Assembly: GCA_943788235.1 (NCBI GenBank)
Contig: CALSPM010000001.1
Location: forward strand, 248,001-312,000
Reading direction: 5' to 3'
Source: an uncultured Cyclobacteriaceae bacterium
GTDB lineage: Bacteria > Bacteroidota > Bacteroidia > Cytophagales > Cyclobacteriaceae
DNA: 64,000 nt
The position numbers were made by a program, and so were the translations under genes. The first letter of the stretch is position 1; each line of letters starts with the position of its first letter. Below, piece after piece: positions 28,729 to 39,382 of this stretch. The notes under the pieces were generated by a model. That model did not search any database. It saw nothing but the letters and a program-made list of their open reading frames with translations, and was not told where the DNA came from.

Positions 28729-29775
28729 ATGGCAAAAATTAATTTTGGCGGTGTAGAAGAAGAAGTAGTCACCCGTGAGGAATTTCCCCTCGAAAAAGCA
28801 AGAGAAGTAATGAAGGATGAGGTGATAGCCATTGTCGGCTATGGTGTCCAAGGTCCGGGTCAAGCACTCAACTTAAGAGATAATGGATTCAATGTCATCG
28901 TGGGTCAACGAAAAGGGGGTAAATCATGGGATAAAGCGGTTGCAGATGGATTCGAACCCGGGGTTTCATTATTTGAAATAGCGGAAGCTTGTGAGAAAGG
29001 AACGGTCATTCAATATTTGTTATCAGATGCAGGTCAAATTGACCAATGGTCCGTTATTAAGCCTTATTTAACTCCAGGAAAAGCCCTTTATTTTTCTCAC
29101 GGATTTGGCGTAACTTATAAGGATCAAACGGGCATTGACTTGCCTAACGATATAGATGTTATTTTGGTTGCCCCAAAGGGATCAGGTACTTCATTGAGAA
29201 GATTATTTGTAGCTGGTAAAGGATTGAATTCATCTTTTGCAGTCCATCAAGATGCCACCGGGCGTGCACGTGAGCGGGTCATATCGCTGGGTATTGGCGT
29301 GGGCTCAGGTTATCTTTTTGAAACCAATTTTAAAAGTGAAGTTTATAGTGATTTGACTGGAGAGCGAGGGAGTTTGATGGGTGCTATTCAAGGATTATTT
29401 GCGGCGCAATATGATTTACTACGTAAAAAAGGACATTCACCCTCAGAAGCGTTTAACGAAACGGTAGAGGAAGCGACCCAATCTTTATATCCATTGGTAG
29501 CTGAAAATGGTATGGATTGGATGTATGCCAACTGTTCAACGACTGCTCAAAGAGGAGCTTTAGATTGGTGGAAAAAGTTTAGAGATGCGGTTGCACCGGT
29601 TTTTGAAGAACTTTATGAAAGTGTGTCCACTGGAAATGAAGCCAAAATTACGATTGAGGCAAATCAGAAGGCTACTTACAGAGAGGGTCTTGAAAAAGAG
29701 CTTAATGAGTTAAGGGAATCTGAAATGTGGCGTACTGGGGCTACTGTGAGAAAATTAAGACCTGAGAATAAATAA
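28729..29775 (+). CDS. ilvC: Ketol-acid reductoisomerase
   Basis: A 348-residue class I-type enzyme converting acetolactate or acetohydroxybutyrate to the dihydroxy-acids with NADPH and Mg2+. The dinucleotide-binding loop GYGVQGPGQA is at residues 37-46, followed by IVGQRKGGKSWDKA. Metal-binding acidic residues appear in SDLTGERGSLMGAIQGLF. The KARI knotted helical domain fills the second half and ends in ATVRKLRPENK. Placed between ilvN and leuA, 21 and 24 bases away. Confidence 0.96.
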   Translation: MAKINFGGVEEEVVTREEFPLEKAREVMKDEVIAIVGYGVQGPGQALNLRDNGFNVIVGQRKGGKSWDKAVADGFEPGVSLFEIAEACEKGTVIQYLLSDAGQIDQWSVIKPYLTPGKALYFSHGFGVTYKDQTGIDLPNDIDVILVAPKGSGTSLRRLFVAGKGLNSSFAVHQDATGRARERVISLGIGVGSGYLFETNFKSEVYSDLTGERGSLMGAIQGLFAAQYDLLRKKGHSPSEAFNETVEEATQSLYPLVAENGMDWMYANCSTTAQRGALDWWKKFRDAVAPVFEELYESVSTGNEAKITIEANQKATYREGLEKELNELRESEMWRTGATVRKLRPENK

Positions 29776-29799
29776 TCAACCTTTTTAACTTCGATTGTC

Positions 29800-31338
29800 G
29801 TGGCAGATCAACTTTATATTTTTGATACAACCTTACGAGATGGTGAACAAGTCCCAGGTTGTAAACTGAACACGGAAGAAAAAATCGTAGTGGCTAAGGC
29901 GCTCGAAGTGTTAGGTGTAGATGTTATTGAGGCGGGTTTTCCTGTTTCAAGTCCTGGCGATTTCAATTCGGTTCGTGAGTTATCTAAGGCCACTTCAAGG
30001 CCTATCATTTGTGCCTTGACGCGGGCCATTAAGCAGGATATTGAAATAGCCGCAGATGCGTTGAAATATGCCAAAAGAAAGCGTATTCATACTGGTATAG
30101 GGACTTCTTTTTTGCATATTCATCATAAGTTAATGTCCACAGAAGAAAAGGTACTCGAGCGTGCTGTAAATGCGGTTAAATATGCCAAAAAATATGTAGA
30201 AGATGTTGAGTTTTATGCTGAAGATGCTGGGCGGAGCGATAATGAGTTTTTGGCAAGAGTAGTTGAATCAGTGATTGCTGCCGGTGCTACAGTCATCAAT
30301 ATTCCAGATACGACAGGATACTGCTTACCAGAGATGTATGGTGCTAAAATCAAGTATTTGATGGAGCATGTGAAGGACATCGAAAAGGCTATTCTTTCAA
30401 CGCATTGCCATAATGATTTGGGTATGGCTACGGCTAATTCGATAATGGGTGTGATCAATGGTGCACGGCAGGTTGAGGTCACCATGAATGGTATTGGAGA
30501 ACGTGCGGGTAATACCAGTCTAGAAGAAGTTGTGATGACTATTAAAAGTCACAAAGCGCTCAATATCGAAACTAATATCAACACGAAAAATATTTATCAA
30601 ACCAGCAGACTTGTCTCTAATTTGATGAATATGCCCGTTCAACCCAATAAGGCTATAGTAGGGAGGAATGCTTTTGCCCATTCATCGGGAATACATCAAG
30701 ATGGTGTCCTTAAACTCCGTGAGAATTATGAAATCATCGATCCGGTCGAGGTAGGGGTTCAAGAATCGTCCATATTATTATCTGCAAGAAGTGGTAGGGC
30801 GGCTTTAAGACATCGACTCAGTATTTTAGGATATAAGCTTGAAGAGGAGAAAATTGACGAAGTATATGAACATTTCTTAAAGTTGGCGGATTCTAAAAAG
30901 GAGATTTCAGATGAAGACCTTGAAAATCTGATGGGTAAAGTTCATAGGGATAAAGAGCACGTTAAGCTTGATTTCCTCAAGGTTACTTCGGGAAAAGGTT
31001 TGGTGCCCACCGCGGTAGTTCACTTAGATGTTTTAGGAGAAAAAATAGAAGTTTCTGGGACGGGTGTTGGTGGAATTGATGCGGCATTAAATGCGATAAG
31101 GTCAGTAATTAATAAGAATGAGTTCATCGATGAGATTTTGATTCAGGCATTCAGCAAAACTACCTTAGCCTTAGGTAAGGTACATGTCCAGCTAAAGAAT
31201 CAAGCAGAAAAAATGTTTCATGGTTTTGCGGCACATCAAGACTTAATTACCGCCGCTATAGAGGCTTACTTGGATGCTGTTAATAAAATGGGACCCATTG
31301 AGCTTAAGAAGATTAAAGAAAAGAATTATAAAAAATAA
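29800..31338 (+). CDS. leuA: 2-Isopropylmalate synthase
   Basis: A 512-residue DRE-TIM metallolyase that condenses acetyl-CoA with 2-oxoisovalerate, the first step to leucine. The signature [17 protein letters not shown] is near residues 8-24 and the metal-binding histidines are in [15 protein letters not shown] near 200-214. The C-terminal LeuA regulatory domain at about 390-500 is present, so leucine feedback is expected. The start is a GTG at 29800, two codons before the usual first strand; no ATG is available nearby. The second homologue in the operon (cimA) differs in its substrate pocket. Confidence 0.95.
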   Translation: MADQLYIFDTTLRDGEQVPGCKLNTEEKIVVAKALEVLGVDVIEAGFPVSSPGDFNSVRELSKATSRPIICALTRAIKQDIEIAADALKYAKRKRIHTGIGTSFLHIHHKLMSTEEKVLERAVNAVKYAKKYVEDVEFYAEDAGRSDNEFLARVVESVIAAGATVINIPDTTGYCLPEMYGAKIKYLMEHVKDIEKAILSTHCHNDLGMATANSIMGVINGARQVEVTMNGIGERAGNTSLEEVVMTIKSHKALNIETNINTKNIYQTSRLVSNLMNMPVQPNKAIVGRNAFAHSSGIHQDGVLKLRENYEIIDPVEVGVQESSILLSARSGRAALRHRLSILGYKLEEEKIDEVYEHFLKLADSKKEISDEDLENLMGKVHRDKEHVKLDFLKVTSGKGLVPTAVVHLDVLGEKIEVSGTGVGGIDAALNAIRSVINKNEFIDEILIQAFSKTTLALGKVHVQLKNQAEKMFHGFAAHQDLITAAIEAYLDAVNKMGPIELKKIKEKNYKK

Positions 31339-31341
31339 AAT

Positions 31342-32748
31342 ATGAGTAAATCGATGACATTATTTGATAAAATTTGGGATGGCCATACCGTTAAGTCTAT
31401 TGAAAATGGTCCTAGTGTTATGTACATTGATAGGCACTATATACATGAAGTAACCAGTCCAGTAGCTTTTCTAGGTCTAGAAAAAAGGGGATTGAATGTT
31501 GCTAATCCTCAAAAGACCACAGCTACCCCAGACCATAATATTCCTACTCAAGATCAACATTTGACCATTCAAGATGCTTTATCTAAAAATCAAGTGGATA
31601 AGTTGATGAAGAATTGTAAAAATCATAATATTCCCTTGTACGGATTAAATCACAAATGGCAGGGTATCGTTCATGTGATTGGTCCCGAGCTGGGACTGAC
31701 CCAGCCTGGGATGACTATTGTCTGTGGAGATAGCCATACTTCAACACACGGAGCATTTGGATGCGTTGCTTTTGGCATTGGTACTAGTGAAGTAGAAATG
31801 GTTTTAGGCACGCAATGTATCATGCAGCCCAAGCCAAAGAAGATGCGAATCAAGATTGATGGAGTTTTAAGCAAAGGGGTAACGGCTAAAGACATTGCGC
31901 TCTATATTATATCTCAAATATCCACGAGTGGGGGCACTGGGCATTTTATCGAATATGCAGGGAGTGCTATTGAGGGATTGACCATGGAAGGACGTATGAC
32001 CTTATGTAATATGAGTATTGAGAGTGGTGCTCGAGGGGGCTTAATTGCTCCCGATCAGACTACTTTTGAATACCTTAAGAACAGAGAATTCTCTCCAAAA
32101 GACCAAAAATGGGAGTACGCCATGGCAAAATGGGCCTTGCTCAAGACCGATGAAGATGCTTCTTTTCACAAAGAATACTTATTTCACGCTAAAGACATTG
32201 AGCCTATGATCACTTTCGGAACTAATCCAGGAATGGGAACGGGAGTTACAGGCCACATTCCCCTGGCTGCTTCTTTAGTGGAGAATGAAAGGGTTACTTA
32301 TGAAAAATCTCTTCAATATATGGGCTTCAGTGATGGCGATAAATTGCAAGGAAAATCAATTGACTACGTTTTTATTGGGAGTTGTACCAACGGCAGGATT
32401 GAAGATTTAAGAGAGTTTGCCCATTTTATTAAGGGAAAAAAGAAAGCAGAGAACATTACTGCTTGGATTGTACCAGGTTCTAAGCAGGTAGAAGTCCAAG
32501 CCCAAGAGGAGGGTTTGTTAGCCATTCTTGAAGCTGCTGGATTTGAGTTGAGACAGCCAGGATGTTCGGCTTGTTTGGCCATGAATGATGACAAGATTCC
32601 TGCTGGAAAATATGCAGTTTCTACCTCTAATAGGAACTTTGAGGGTAGACAAGGACCCGGAGCACGTACCTTACTTGCAAGCCCTTTGGTAGCCGCAGCT
32701 TGTGCTATTTCAGGAAAAATTACTGATCCAAGAGAATATTTGAACTAA
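31342..32748 (+). CDS. leuC: 3-Isopropylmalate dehydratase, large subunit
   Basis: A 468-residue aconitase-family subunit that isomerises isopropylmalate. The conserved [13 protein letters not shown] is near residue 128-140. The [4Fe-4S] ligands are a cysteine in FIGSCTNGR near residue 347 and the pair in GCSACLAMN near 408-411. The substrate stretch [20 protein letters not shown] is near the C-terminus. It pairs with leuD downstream. If the pathway reading here is right, the same subunit also processes citramalate on the way to isoleucine. Confidence 0.97.
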   Translation: MSKSMTLFDKIWDGHTVKSIENGPSVMYIDRHYIHEVTSPVAFLGLEKRGLNVANPQKTTATPDHNIPTQDQHLTIQDALSKNQVDKLMKNCKNHNIPLYGLNHKWQGIVHVIGPELGLTQPGMTIVCGDSHTSTHGAFGCVAFGIGTSEVEMVLGTQCIMQPKPKKMRIKIDGVLSKGVTAKDIALYIISQISTSGGTGHFIEYAGSAIEGLTMEGRMTLCNMSIESGARGGLIAPDQTTFEYLKNREFSPKDQKWEYAMAKWALLKTDEDASFHKEYLFHAKDIEPMITFGTNPGMGTGVTGHIPLAASLVENERVTYEKSLQYMGFSDGDKLQGKSIDYVFIGSCTNGRIEDLREFAHFIKGKKKAENITAWIVPGSKQVEVQAQEEGLLAILEAAGFELRQPGCSACLAMNDDKIPAGKYAVSTSNRNFEGRQGPGARTLLASPLVAAACAISGKITDPREYLN

Positions 32749-32760
32749 AAGCTTAAGTTG

Positions 32761-33351
32761 ATGCCCATAGAAAAATTCATAAAAATTCAGTCTTCAGCGG
32801 TCCCCGTGAAGATTGAAAATGTAGATACGGACCAAATTATACCTGCACGTTTTTTAAAAGCCGTCGAGCGAAAAGGATTTGGAGATAATTTGTTCAGAGA
32901 TTGGCGCTACGATAAATCTAATAATCCGATCAGCGGTTTTCCTCTGAATGAGATCAAATACTCGGGACAAATTTTGATTGGAGGAAAAAATTTTGGTAGC
33001 GGATCAAGCAGAGAACATGCGGCTTGGGCATTGTACGATTATGGATTTAAGGTGGTTGTATCTAGTTTCTTTGCTGATATATTTAAAGGAAATGCTTTGA
33101 ATAACGGTCTGCTTCCAGTTCAAGTAACCTCAGATGAGCTTAGTGAAATATTTGAAGCCATAGACACGGATACTCAAGCTACTTTCAGCATTGATCTTGT
33201 GCAACAAACCTTTACAATAGATCCTTCAGATAAAGTCATTGATTTTGAGATTAATCCTTACAAAAAGGAATGTCTCTTGCAAGGCTATGACGATATTGAT
33301 TATTTATTAAGTCTAAAAAATGAAATAGCAGTTTTCGAATCGAGAGAATGA
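32761..33351 (+). CDS. leuD: 3-Isopropylmalate dehydratase, small subunit
   Basis: A 196-residue swivelling-domain partner of LeuC. Key stretches are [14 protein letters not shown] near residues 20-33, [22 protein letters not shown] near 75-96, and the C-terminal [12 protein letters not shown]. The ATG at 32761 is preferred to a TTG three bases earlier. It lies 12 bases after leuC, and cimA starts one base after its stop. Confidence 0.96.
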   Translation: MPIEKFIKIQSSAVPVKIENVDTDQIIPARFLKAVERKGFGDNLFRDWRYDKSNNPISGFPLNEIKYSGQILIGGKNFGSGSSREHAAWALYDYGFKVVVSSFFADIFKGNALNNGLLPVQVTSDELSEIFEAIDTDTQATFSIDLVQQTFTIDPSDKVIDFEINPYKKECLLQGYDDIDYLLSLKNEIAVFESRE

Positions 33352-33352
33352 T

Positions 33353-34921
33353 ATGGATGAGCAAAAAGTACTCATATTAGATACCACCCTCAGAGATGGT
33401 GAGCAGACTTCTGGCGTATCATTTACGGAAACAGAAAAACTGAGTTTGGCCAAAATTTTGTTAGAAGAGGTCAAAGTAGATCGCTTAGAGATCACTTCAG
33501 CGCGTGTATCAGAGGGCGAAAAAAGAGCAGCTCTGCGCATTTTAAATTGGGCAAAGGATACAGATCATTTAGAAAAAATTGAAATCCTTGGATTTGCAGA
33601 TCAGTGTGAATCGGTCAAGTGGATTCAGGAGGTACGGGGTAAGGTGATGAACTTGCTTGCCAAAGGATCATTGAAGCATTTGACGGGTCAATTACGCAAG
33701 ACACCAGAAGAACACATTAAATCATTAATTGATACCATTGAGTATGCCAATACATTGGGTATTCAGGTTAATTTATATTTAGAAGATTGGTCCAATGGAA
33801 TGATCCAATCTCGGGATTATGTTTTTCAGTTGATGGATGCACTTGAGGACCAACCTATTCTACGCTTTATGTTGCCGGATACGTTAGGTATTTTGCAGCC
33901 CTCAGAGACGGCTTTTTTTGTGTCAGAAATGACCTCTCGTTATCCCAAACTTAAATTTGATTTCCATGCACATAATGACTACGATCTGAGTATCGCAAAT
34001 GTTTTGGAAGCCGTAAAAGCGGGAGTAAGTTGTATTCACGTCACAGTTAATGGCCTGGGAGAACGAGCCGGTAATGCTATTTTGAGCAGTTCAATTGCAG
34101 CGCTTCGTGATCATCTTAAAATTGAAACAAATGTGGTAGAAACCAATATTTATCGCATCAGTAAATTAGTTGAAACCTTTTCAGGCTTACGGATTCCCGC
34201 CAACAAACCTTTGATTGGGGCCAGTGTATTTACCCAAACTTGTGGCGTACATGCAGATGGGGACAGTAAGGATAATTTATATTTCAATACGCTCATGCCC
34301 GAACGCTTCGGAAGATCCCGAAGTTATGCTTTAGGCAAGACCTCGGGAAAAGCAAATGTGAAAAAAAACCTAGCTGAACTAGGTATTGAACTTGATGAGA
34401 ACACACTCAAAAAAGTAACGGATAGAGTCATTCAATTGGGAGATAAAAAGGAACAAATCACGTTGGATGATTTACCCTATATCGTTGCAGATGTTTTGGA
34501 TTTGGCAGAGATTGAGCAAAAGGTAAAAATCATCAATTATAATTTATCACATGCCAAAGGCTTGAAGCCCGTGGCTTCCGTGGCCTTAAAGATAGAAGGG
34601 AAACAGTACGAGGCCACTTCAGCAGGGGATGGACAATATGATGCCTTTATGAATGCCCTATCAAAAATTTATAAAGATAAACTTAAGAAATCGCTCCCAC
34701 AATTGATAGATTATAGTGTATTGATACCTCCTGGAGGGAAATCAGACGCCTTATGCGAAACTACCATAACCTGGGAAATGAAGCGCGAGTTCAAAACTCG
34801 GGGAGTTGATACTGATCAAACTTTTTCAGCTATAAAGGCAACGGAGAAAATGTTGAATTTACTTCAAAATGAGACCATTCTGCAAATCACACAATTACAA
34901 TCACAATTTACTTTAGCATAA
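33353..34921 (+). CDS. cimA: Probable (R)-citramalate synthase (LeuA family)
   Basis: A 522-residue second LeuA-family enzyme. The catalytic strand is [15 protein letters not shown] near residues 10-24, the metal-binding HAHNDYDLS near 205-213, and a C-terminal regulatory domain begins near 385. It is not the partner of the LeuA above in sequence detail: VPGCKL in LeuA is replaced by TSGVSF, the form seen in citramalate-synthase-like members. Citramalate synthase joins acetyl-CoA and pyruvate, giving 2-oxobutyrate for isoleucine through LeuC/D/B. No threonine deaminase gene is in the operon, which supports this. A second isopropylmalate synthase is the alternative. Confidence 0.8.
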   Translation: MDEQKVLILDTTLRDGEQTSGVSFTETEKLSLAKILLEEVKVDRLEITSARVSEGEKRAALRILNWAKDTDHLEKIEILGFADQCESVKWIQEVRGKVMNLLAKGSLKHLTGQLRKTPEEHIKSLIDTIEYANTLGIQVNLYLEDWSNGMIQSRDYVFQLMDALEDQPILRFMLPDTLGILQPSETAFFVSEMTSRYPKLKFDFHAHNDYDLSIANVLEAVKAGVSCIHVTVNGLGERAGNAILSSSIAALRDHLKIETNVVETNIYRISKLVETFSGLRIPANKPLIGASVFTQTCGVHADGDSKDNLYFNTLMPERFGRSRSYALGKTSGKANVKKNLAELGIELDENTLKKVTDRVIQLGDKKEQITLDDLPYIVADVLDLAEIEQKVKIINYNLSHAKGLKPVASVALKIEGKQYEATSAGDGQYDAFMNALSKIYKDKLKKSLPQLIDYSVLIPPGGKSDALCETTITWEMKREFKTRGVDTDQTFSAIKATEKMLNLLQNETILQITQLQSQFTLA

Positions 34922-34927
34922 GTTTCA

Positions 34928-35998
34928 ATGAATTTGAATATAGCAATACTATCTGGAGATGGAATAGGGCCAGAAATTATTAACGAAGCATTAAAGATTA
35001 CGCAAGTAGTTGCTGATAAATTCAACCATAAGTTGGTCTATAAACATGCACTTACTGGTGCGGCCGCCATAGAGGCAGTGGGAGATCCTTATCCAGAGGA
35101 AACTCATGTACTTTGTATGGCGTCAGATGCTGTATTATTTGGAGCCATAGGAGATCCTAAATACGATAACGATCCGAGTGCTAAAGTACGCCCTGAACAA
35201 GGTTTATTATCCATGCGAAAAAAATTAGGCCTTTATGCAAATATTCGTCCGTTGACTACTTTCAAGTCTTTGATTCATAAATCTCCCTTACGCACCGAAT
35301 TAGTCGATGGCGCTGATTTCGTTTGTATACGTGAGTTGACAGGAGGTATTTATTTTGGTCAACCCCAAGGTCGGTCAGAGGATGGTGATACCGCCTATGA
35401 TACTTGCATATACACGCGATCTGAAATTGTAAGAATCTTAGAATTAGGATTTGAATTTGCCCGTAAAAGAAGAAAAAAACTAACGGTGGTTGATAAAGCG
35501 AATGTATTGGCCACTTCAAGATTATGGAGGCAGATTGCTCAGGAGATGTCGCCTAATTATCCTGATATTGAAGTCGAGTATTTACTCGTTGACAACGCTG
35601 CGATGCGTATCATACAATGGCCAAAAGATTTTGATGTTATGGTGACTGAAAACATGTTTGGTGACATTCTAACGGATGAGGCCAGCGTGATCAGTGGTTC
35701 TTTAGGCTTGTTGCCTTCAGCATCGGTAGGTGTCCATACATCTGTTTTTGAGCCGATTCATGGATCTTATCCTCAAGCGGCAGGTAAAAACATAGCTAAT
35801 CCTGTGGCGACCATACTTTCTGCTGCTATGATGTTTGAATATGCCTTCAAGTTGACTGAAGAAGCGGCATTGATCAGAGAGGCTGTAGAGCAATCTATAG
35901 TGCAAGAATTTGTAACAATTGATATTGCAGAAAGTGCTGTAGGACAGTCTACTTCTGAGGTAGGAGATTGGATGGCCGCTTATATTGAAAATAAATAA
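34928..35998 (+). CDS. leuB: 3-Isopropylmalate dehydrogenase
   Basis: A 356-residue NAD+-dependent beta-decarboxylating dehydrogenase, the third leucine step. Conserved parts are GDGIGPEII near residue 10, [10 protein letters not shown] near 101, and [16 protein letters not shown] near 136-151. The metal-binding Asp residues are in [15 protein letters not shown] near 240-254. The NAD-specific loop includes [17 protein letters not shown]. It would also act on 3-methylmalate if the citramalate route to isoleucine operates. thrA begins three bases after its stop. Confidence 0.97.
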   Translation: MNLNIAILSGDGIGPEIINEALKITQVVADKFNHKLVYKHALTGAAAIEAVGDPYPEETHVLCMASDAVLFGAIGDPKYDNDPSAKVRPEQGLLSMRKKLGLYANIRPLTTFKSLIHKSPLRTELVDGADFVCIRELTGGIYFGQPQGRSEDGDTAYDTCIYTRSEIVRILELGFEFARKRRKKLTVVDKANVLATSRLWRQIAQEMSPNYPDIEVEYLLVDNAAMRIIQWPKDFDVMVTENMFGDILTDEASVISGSLGLLPSASVGVHTSVFEPIHGSYPQAAGKNIANPVATILSAAMMFEYAFKLTEEAALIREAVEQSIVQEFVTIDIAESAVGQSTSEVGDWMAAYIENK

Positions 35999-36000
35999 CC

Positions 36001-38448
36001 ATGATTGTACTTAAGTTCGGTGGAACTTCTGTGGGTAATGCCAAGAGCATCAAAACGGTTGCCAAGGTATTGCTAGAGAAATCGTCATCAAATGATGTTT
36101 TAGCCGTAGTTTCTGCTGTGAGAGGTGTGACCAACCAATTGATAAGCGCTACACATTTTGCTCAGAACAGAGATACTCAATATGAGTCTTTAGTTAAAGA
36201 AATTGAAGAGTTTCACTTGACTCTTGTCAAAGACCTCATTGACGTCAAACTCCAAAGTGGTGTTTTAGGAGGTATTAATCTCATTATTAATGAGTTAGAA
36301 GAGATTTTAAAAGCTATTTTTGCACTACAAGAAAACAGTTTAAAGTCCTTTGATTATGTATGTTGCATCGGTGAGCGATTGTCCATATTGATTATATATA
36401 ATTACCTCAAGGGATTAAATAAGGAGGTTAACTTGGTTGATTCTGCTCAAATTCTTACCTGTACTAATGAGTTTGGCTTTGGCCATGTGATCATGGATAT
36501 CTCCCGAAAAAAGGCCATTGAACAGTTGGCTGATTTAAAACAAATTAATATCTGTCCAGGGTTCATTGCTAGGACATTGGAGGGGGATTTTACCACCTTG
36601 GGTAGGGGAGGTTCTGATTACACAGCGGCATTATTTGCAAACTTTTATAAAGCTTCTGTCTTAGAAATCTGGTCTGATGTCAGTGGTTTGATGACGGCAG
36701 ACCCAAGATTGGTAACCGCTGCGCGCGTCATTCCTCAACTCTCTTATGAGGATGCTTTGGAACTTTCACATTTTGGTGCCAAAGTGATTTATCCTCCTAC
36801 GATACAACCGGCTTTAGAACAAAATATTCCAATTATAATAAAGAATACTTTTAAACTTAGAGATTTGGGTACCAAAATTACAAGCTCATGGGAGGATAAT
36901 AGCACCATCAAAGGTATTTCATCTATCGACGAAATATGTCTATTGAATTTAAGTGGGAGTGGTATGGTTGGCATACCTAACTTCTCTGCACGCTTTTTTC
37001 AAGCCCTTGCCGATCGAAATATCAATGTAATTATCATCACACAAGCTTCTTCGGAGCATACCATTTGTGTAGGTATTCAATCTTTTGATAAAGAAAAGGC
37101 AGTTGAAGAACTTCATAAGGTTTTTAGCAGTGAAATTAATTCAGGAAAAATAGATCCAATAGAAGTAGAACAACATTTATCTATTGTTGCCTTGGTGGGG
37201 TCTAACATGAAAAGTCAGGTTGGGATCAGCGGTCAGATGTTCAGTGTTTTGGGGAGGAATGGTATTAATATTAAAACGATTGCTCAAGGTTCATCTGAAC
37301 GTAATATTACTGTCGTTATTGAAAAAAAGCATCTCAAAAAAGCCTTAAATGCCTTGCACGAATCTTTTTTTATAGAAGAAATAAAGAAAGTAAATCTTTT
37401 TATTATTGGTTTGGGGAATGTTGGCAAAGCTTTTTTAGAGCAAGTATCCAATCAGCAAGCTTATCTGTTGGATAAATTGAATATGAATTTGGTCATCATT
37501 GGAGCAGCTAATTCTAAAACCATGATTTTTGATGAGCAAGGTCTTGATCCTACGACTCTCATGGAGGAGTTACCCAAGAGTGAAGTATTTAATCAAGCGA
37601 ATTTCCTTGAGCAAATGCGAACCTTGAATTTGCGAAATAGTGTTTTTATAGACATTACTGCTTCGGCAGCAGTGGCTGAAATATATGAAGAGGTACTAAA
37701 AGAAAGTATTTCAGTAGTGACTCCCAATAAAATTGCTGCTACTAGAGAATATAAACATTATTCATTACTGAAAAGTTTATCCAAAAAGTACAAGTCTCAG
37801 TTTTTATTTGAAACCAATGTGGGTGCCGGTTTACCCGTTCTTTCTACCTTGAGTGATTTGGTAAAAAGTGGTGACCAAATCATCAAAATTGAAGCCGTCC
37901 TTTCAGGAACGTTAAATTTTATTTTTAATAATTACGATGGAAATAGACCCTTTGTTGAAGTAGTGAAACTAGCTAAAAAAGAAGGCTACACGGAACCTGA
38001 TCCTCGCTTAGACTTGTCAGGAAAGGACGTTATGCGCAAAATTTTGATTTTGTCTCGTGAAAGTGGTTATAAATTTGATTTGGATGAGGTGATGGATAAT
38101 AGTTTTCTCCCTGAAAGTTGTCAGACATCTGAGAACGAAGCTGATTTTTATTTGAAATTAGCTGCCAATGAAACCCATTTTTCAAAGCTTTATCAAGAGG
38201 CAGAATCAAAAGAATGTAAATTGCGATATGTAGCGTCATTTGAGGGTGAAAAATTAACTACAGGCTTGTCTCAGGTAGGTATGGACCATCCCTTTTATCA
38301 TTTGGAAGGGAAAGACAATATCGTACTTTTTTATACCCATCGCTATCCGGAACAGCCTTTGGTAGTTAAGGGTGCTGGGGCGGGTGCCGCAGTAACAGCA
38401 TCCGGGATATTTGCTGATGTTATGCGTGTAGCCAATACGCAACAATAG
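36001..38448 (+). CDS. thrA: Bifunctional aspartokinase / homoserine dehydrogenase
   Basis: An 815-residue fusion. Aspartokinase fills about residues 1-285, with KFGGTSVG at 4-11 and TTLGRGGSDYTAALFA near 200. Two ACT domains lie at about 310-460. Homoserine dehydrogenase fills the rest, with the NAD(P) loop IGLGNVGKAF near 471 and TPNKIAA and GTLNFIFN further on. It supplies homoserine for threonine and methionine, and the ACT domains suggest threonine feedback. Direct succession to the branched-chain genes places threonine synthesis under the same transcript. Confidence 0.96.
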   Translation: MIVLKFGGTSVGNAKSIKTVAKVLLEKSSSNDVLAVVSAVRGVTNQLISATHFAQNRDTQYESLVKEIEEFHLTLVKDLIDVKLQSGVLGGINLIINELEEILKAIFALQENSLKSFDYVCCIGERLSILIIYNYLKGLNKEVNLVDSAQILTCTNEFGFGHVIMDISRKKAIEQLADLKQINICPGFIARTLEGDFTTLGRGGSDYTAALFANFYKASVLEIWSDVSGLMTADPRLVTAARVIPQLSYEDALELSHFGAKVIYPPTIQPALEQNIPIIIKNTFKLRDLGTKITSSWEDNSTIKGISSIDEICLLNLSGSGMVGIPNFSARFFQALADRNINVIIITQASSEHTICVGIQSFDKEKAVEELHKVFSSEINSGKIDPIEVEQHLSIVALVGSNMKSQVGISGQMFSVLGRNGINIKTIAQGSSERNITVVIEKKHLKKALNALHESFFIEEIKKVNLFIIGLGNVGKAFLEQVSNQQAYLLDKLNMNLVIIGAANSKTMIFDEQGLDPTTLMEELPKSEVFNQANFLEQMRTLNLRNSVFIDITASAAVAEIYEEVLKESISVVTPNKIAATREYKHYSLLKSLSKKYKSQFLFETNVGAGLPVLSTLSDLVKSGDQIIKIEAVLSGTLNFIFNNYDGNRPFVEVVKLAKKEGYTEPDPRLDLSGKDVMRKILILSRESGYKFDLDEVMDNSFLPESCQTSENEADFYLKLAANETHFSKLYQEAESKECKLRYVASFEGEKLTTGLSQVGMDHPFYHLEGKDNIVLFYTHRYPEQPLVVKGAGAGAAVTASGIFADVMRVANTQQ

Positions 38449-38451
38449 ATT

Positions 38452-39378
38452 ATGAGAAAGTCAATCAAAGTATTTGCACCGGCCACGGTAGCCAATGTAG
38501 GTTGTGGCTATGATGTTTTGGGATTTGCTTTGGAGGGCTATGGGGATGAATTGATTCTGACACGGCGTGATGATGAGCGGCTGGTAATTACTTCGATCGA
38601 AGGTGTGCAGGGTATACCCTTAGATCCCCTAAAGAATGTATCTACAGTAGCTATAAAAGCATTGTTGACAGATTTAGATCTGAATCAAGGATTTGATTTA
38701 AGGATAAAAAAAAATATAGCAGCAGGAAGTGGCTTGGGCTCGAGTGCCTCCAGTGCCGCCGCCGCGGTATATGCTGCAAATGAAATCTTGGGAGGTCCTA
38801 AAAGTCAAATTGAACTCATAAATTATGCTATGGTAGGTGAAAAATTAGCGTCCACCAAAGCACATGCCGACAATGTAGCACCGAGTGTTTTAGGAGGGTT
38901 CACAGCGGTAAGAAGTTATGAACCGCTAGATGTTTTTAATATTTCTTATCCAGAAAGTTTAAAAGTGGTTGTTATATTTCCTCAAATTGAGATCAAGACC
39001 AGTGACGCTAAAAAAATGCTATTAGATGAAGTCAAATTGACTGATGCTGTGAAGCAATGGGGCAATATGGCAGGATTGATTTCAGGTCTCATTGAGCATG
39101 ATTTTGAACGTATAGGGAAGTCATTGCAGGATGTCATTGTTGAGCCGATGAGAAGTATTTTAATACCGTTTTATCATCAAATGAAAACATTGGCATTAGA
39201 GAAAGGAGCTTTAGGGTTCAGTATATCAGGATCTGGCCCCAGTATGTTCTGCTTCATCAAAGAGGCTGATGCTTCTAGTAGAATAATTGATGCTGCCCGA
39301 GTACTTTATGGAGCGCATGAAATTAAGGTCATTTCGTTTGTTTCAGGGATCAATAAACAAGGTGCTAAAATCATTTAA
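38452..39378 (+). CDS. thrB: Homoserine kinase
   Basis: A 308-residue GHMP-family kinase that phosphorylates homoserine. The N-terminal PATVANVGCGYDVLGFAL is at residues 10-27. The ATP loop GSGLGSSASSAAAAVYA begins near residue 92, and the C-terminal GFSISGSGPSMFCF is near 255. It starts three bases after thrA and is followed by thrC four bases later. Confidence 0.97.
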   Translation: MRKSIKVFAPATVANVGCGYDVLGFALEGYGDELILTRRDDERLVITSIEGVQGIPLDPLKNVSTVAIKALLTDLDLNQGFDLRIKKNIAAGSGLGSSASSAAAAVYAANEILGGPKSQIELINYAMVGEKLASTKAHADNVAPSVLGGFTAVRSYEPLDVFNISYPESLKVVVIFPQIEIKTSDAKKMLLDEVKLTDAVKQWGNMAGLISGLIEHDFERIGKSLQDVIVEPMRSILIPFYHQMKTLALEKGALGFSISGSGPSMFCFIKEADASSRIIDAARVLYGAHEIKVISFVSGINKQGAKII

Positions 39379-39382
39379 TAGT

